A stretch of 8,647 nt of DNA. Source: Chloroflexota bacterium. Lineage in GTDB: Bacteria > Chloroflexota > Limnocylindria > Limnocylindrales > CSP1-4. Positions 7,823-8,647 of the stretch are shown here, piece by piece. The stretch covers positions 1 through 8,647 of the forward strand of contig JAJYJR010000235.1 of the NCBI GenBank assembly GCA_021789355.1, given 5' to 3'. How positions within the stretch are numbered: the stretch's first letter is position 1; each line of letters begins with the position of its first letter. The position numbers and the translations under genes were made by a program. The notes beneath the pieces were generated by a model. The model was not told the origin of the DNA and did no database searches. It saw nothing but the letters and a program-made list of their open reading frames with translations.

Positions 7823-7834
7823 GTACAAGTGTAC
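7823..7834. promoter_or_regulatory. Inverted repeat GTACA-n2-TGTAC overlapping a possible glyA -10
   Basis: The 12 bases have perfect 5-bp arms around a 2-base centre. On the minus strand they contain TACACT (7833-7828), which matches 4 of 6 -10 consensus bases. Transcription would start near 7821 and give a leader of about 27 bases. No good -35 is present at 17 bases (ACGGAT). A symmetric site over a -10 is where a repressor would bind; this is inference only. Confidence 0.35.
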
Positions 7835-7859
7835 CCGTGGACGCCGGCGGATCCGTCCG

Positions 7860-7947
7860 GTGGCCGCCTCGTCCGCCGGGCCGCCACGTCCACTCCGTCC
7901 GGCGGCGCGTCCTCCGCTCCGATCCCGCGTTCCGTGGCCGCCTCGTC
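7860..7947. repeat. 14-bp direct repeat pair upstream of glyA
   Basis: GTGGCCGCCTCGTC (plus strand) occurs at 7860-7873 and again at 7934-7947, 74 bases apart, and both copies are preceded by a TCCG-like sequence. The stretch between also repeats TCCGTCCGG. This looks like degenerate GC-rich duplication. No function is evident. Confidence 0.6.
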
Positions 7948-7956
7948 ATCGACCCG

Positions 7957-8628
7957 CTACGGCCGGGCCGCCGCCAGGATCGTCTCGAAGGCAAGCGCGC
8001 CCTCCCGCAGGAGCTCCGGCCGGTCGGCGCCCGCGGCCAAGCGGACGACGGTGGAGGGCACGCCACCCGGCGACGGCCCATCGTCGAGCACCACCGCCAC
8101 CGTGGCCCCCAGCTGGCGGAGGACCTCGTTCGCGTCCCGGGCATCCGGGGCGCCCGACAGGTTGGCCGACGTGAGGGGCAGCGGCCCGAGCGCACGGGCC
8201 AGGGCGCGGGGCACGGCATGGTCGGGCACTCGCAGGCCGATGGCGCCGCTTCCCCCGGTCAGGCTTCGCGGCAGTCTCACCCCGGGGCGGACCGGCACGA
8301 CCAGCGTGAGGGGTCCGGGCCAGAAGCGCGCGGCGAGCCTGCGCGCGGCCGGCGGGAGCTCGCCGACCGACGCGGCCTGCTCCACGTCATCCACGAGCAG
8401 CGTGATGCCCTTGTTCGGCGGACGTCGCTTGGCGTCGAGGAGCCGCTCGATGGCATCGGCGTCGGCGAGGCAGACGACGCCGTAGACGGTCTCGGTCGGG
8501 ACCGCGACCAGGCCTCCGGCACGGAGCGCGGAGATGGCGGCGCGGAGGGCGGCGGGGTCCCGGGCGGAGAGCACCAGGGGTGCCTCGCCCCCGGCGGACA
8601 GCCCCGGGGACTCGGGGGAGGGCTCCAC
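7957..8628 (-). CDS. tsaC: Threonylcarbamoyl-AMP synthase (TsaC/Sua5, YrdC domain)
   Basis: TsaC makes threonylcarbamoyl-AMP from threonine, bicarbonate and ATP, the first step of the t6A modification at A37 of ANN-decoding tRNAs. The single YrdC domain shows VPTETVYGV (43-51), the lysine/arginine cluster AKRRPPNKG (66-74), RFWPGPLTLVVP (101-112), IGLRVPDHAVP (130-140), TSANLSG (153-159) and a PSTVV segment. There is no C-terminal Sua5 domain, so it is the short TsaC type. The start is uncertain. GTG at 8628-8626 gives 223 residues but has no clear ribosome site, and the frame stays open to the window edge. GTG at 8574-8572 (residue 19) gives about 205 residues, closer to the family, with GAGG about 8 bases upstream. 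The first 18 residues are Pro/Ser/Gly-rich and may not be translated. Neighbouring prmC/prfA may lie beyond the right edge. Confidence 0.94.
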   Translation of the reverse strand: MEPSPESPGLSAGGEAPLVLSARDPAALRAAISALRAGGLVAVPTETVYGVVCLADADAIERLLDAKRRPPNKGITLLVDDVEQAASVGELPPAARRLAARFWPGPLTLVVPVRPGVRLPRSLTGGSGAIGLRVPDHAVPRALARALGPLPLTSANLSGAPDARDANEVLRQLGATVAVVLDDGPSPGGVPSTVVRLAAGADRPELLREGALAFETILAAARP

Positions 8629-8647
8629 GAACGGCCCGGACGGCGAA

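Larger units (their letters stand above)
7795..7956 (-). other. tsaC-glyA intergenic region and glyA leader
   Basis: This 162-base gap is the longest in the window. It holds the glyA ribosome site, two short palindromes, a possible -10 (TACACT) and a GC-rich half with a 14-bp direct repeat and repeated TCCGTCCGG (7852-7860 and 7894-7902). I see no tRNA-like fold, no intrinsic terminator with a U-tract and no convincing small gene. Confidence 0.7.

Noticed and set aside
7848..7855. Palindrome CGGATCCG in the tsaC-glyA gap
   Set aside because: Eight bases is too short to be notable in GC-rich DNA, and no partner site is seen.
7795..7893. N-terminal extension of SHMT by 33 residues
   Set aside because: The residues do not resemble SHMT, and a strong ribosome site lies directly before the internal ATG at 7794.

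Overview
This is a very GC-rich bacterial window in which every supported gene reads on the minus strand. It is a housekeeping block. In transcription order, from the right edge to the left, it runs: tsaC/sua5 (tRNA t6A synthesis), glyA (serine hydroxymethyltransferase), a WecA/MraY-family polyprenyl-phosphate sugar-1-phosphate transferase, a small AtpI/AtpZ-type membrane protein, then atpB, atpE, atpF, atpH, atpA and a nearly complete atpG, which is cut at base 1. The atpD and atpC genes expected to follow lie beyond the left edge.

Gene order and protein character suggest Chloroflexota, perhaps a high-GC soil or freshwater lineage. Actinobacteria or a neighbouring Terrabacteria phylum cannot be excluded without a phylogeny. 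The order recalls two known layouts. Bacillus has glyA-upp-atpI-atpB..., and Mycobacterium has prfA-hemK-sua5-rfe(wecA)-atpI-atpB.... This window holds the shared elements of both.

Right region (about 6466-8647): tsaC is followed by a 162-base gap with a repeated GC-rich tract, two short palindromes and a good Shine-Dalgarno for glyA. glyA and the transferase overlap by 4 bases (GTGA), so they are probably translationally coupled. Middle (about 5139-5203): a 65-base gap carries an extended -10 sequence (TGTTATACT), an AT-rich patch in GC-rich DNA and the likely promoter of the atp operon. Left region (1-5138): atpI-B-E-F-H-A-G are tightly packed, with gaps of 11 to 66 bases and one TGATG overlap between atpF and atpH. 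They encode the membrane a, b and c subunits and the delta, alpha and gamma subunits of an F1Fo ATP synthase. Residues in subunit c indicate proton rather than sodium coupling.

I see no mobile element, CRISPR array, RNA gene, phage gene or new multigene system. The most notable oddity is the WecA/MraY-like protein. It keeps the DDxxD, NxxNFxDGxDGL and HxHH motifs but has Thr where the metal-binding Asp of the GDxGS motif is expected. The long plus-strand open frames are antisense shadows of these genes.
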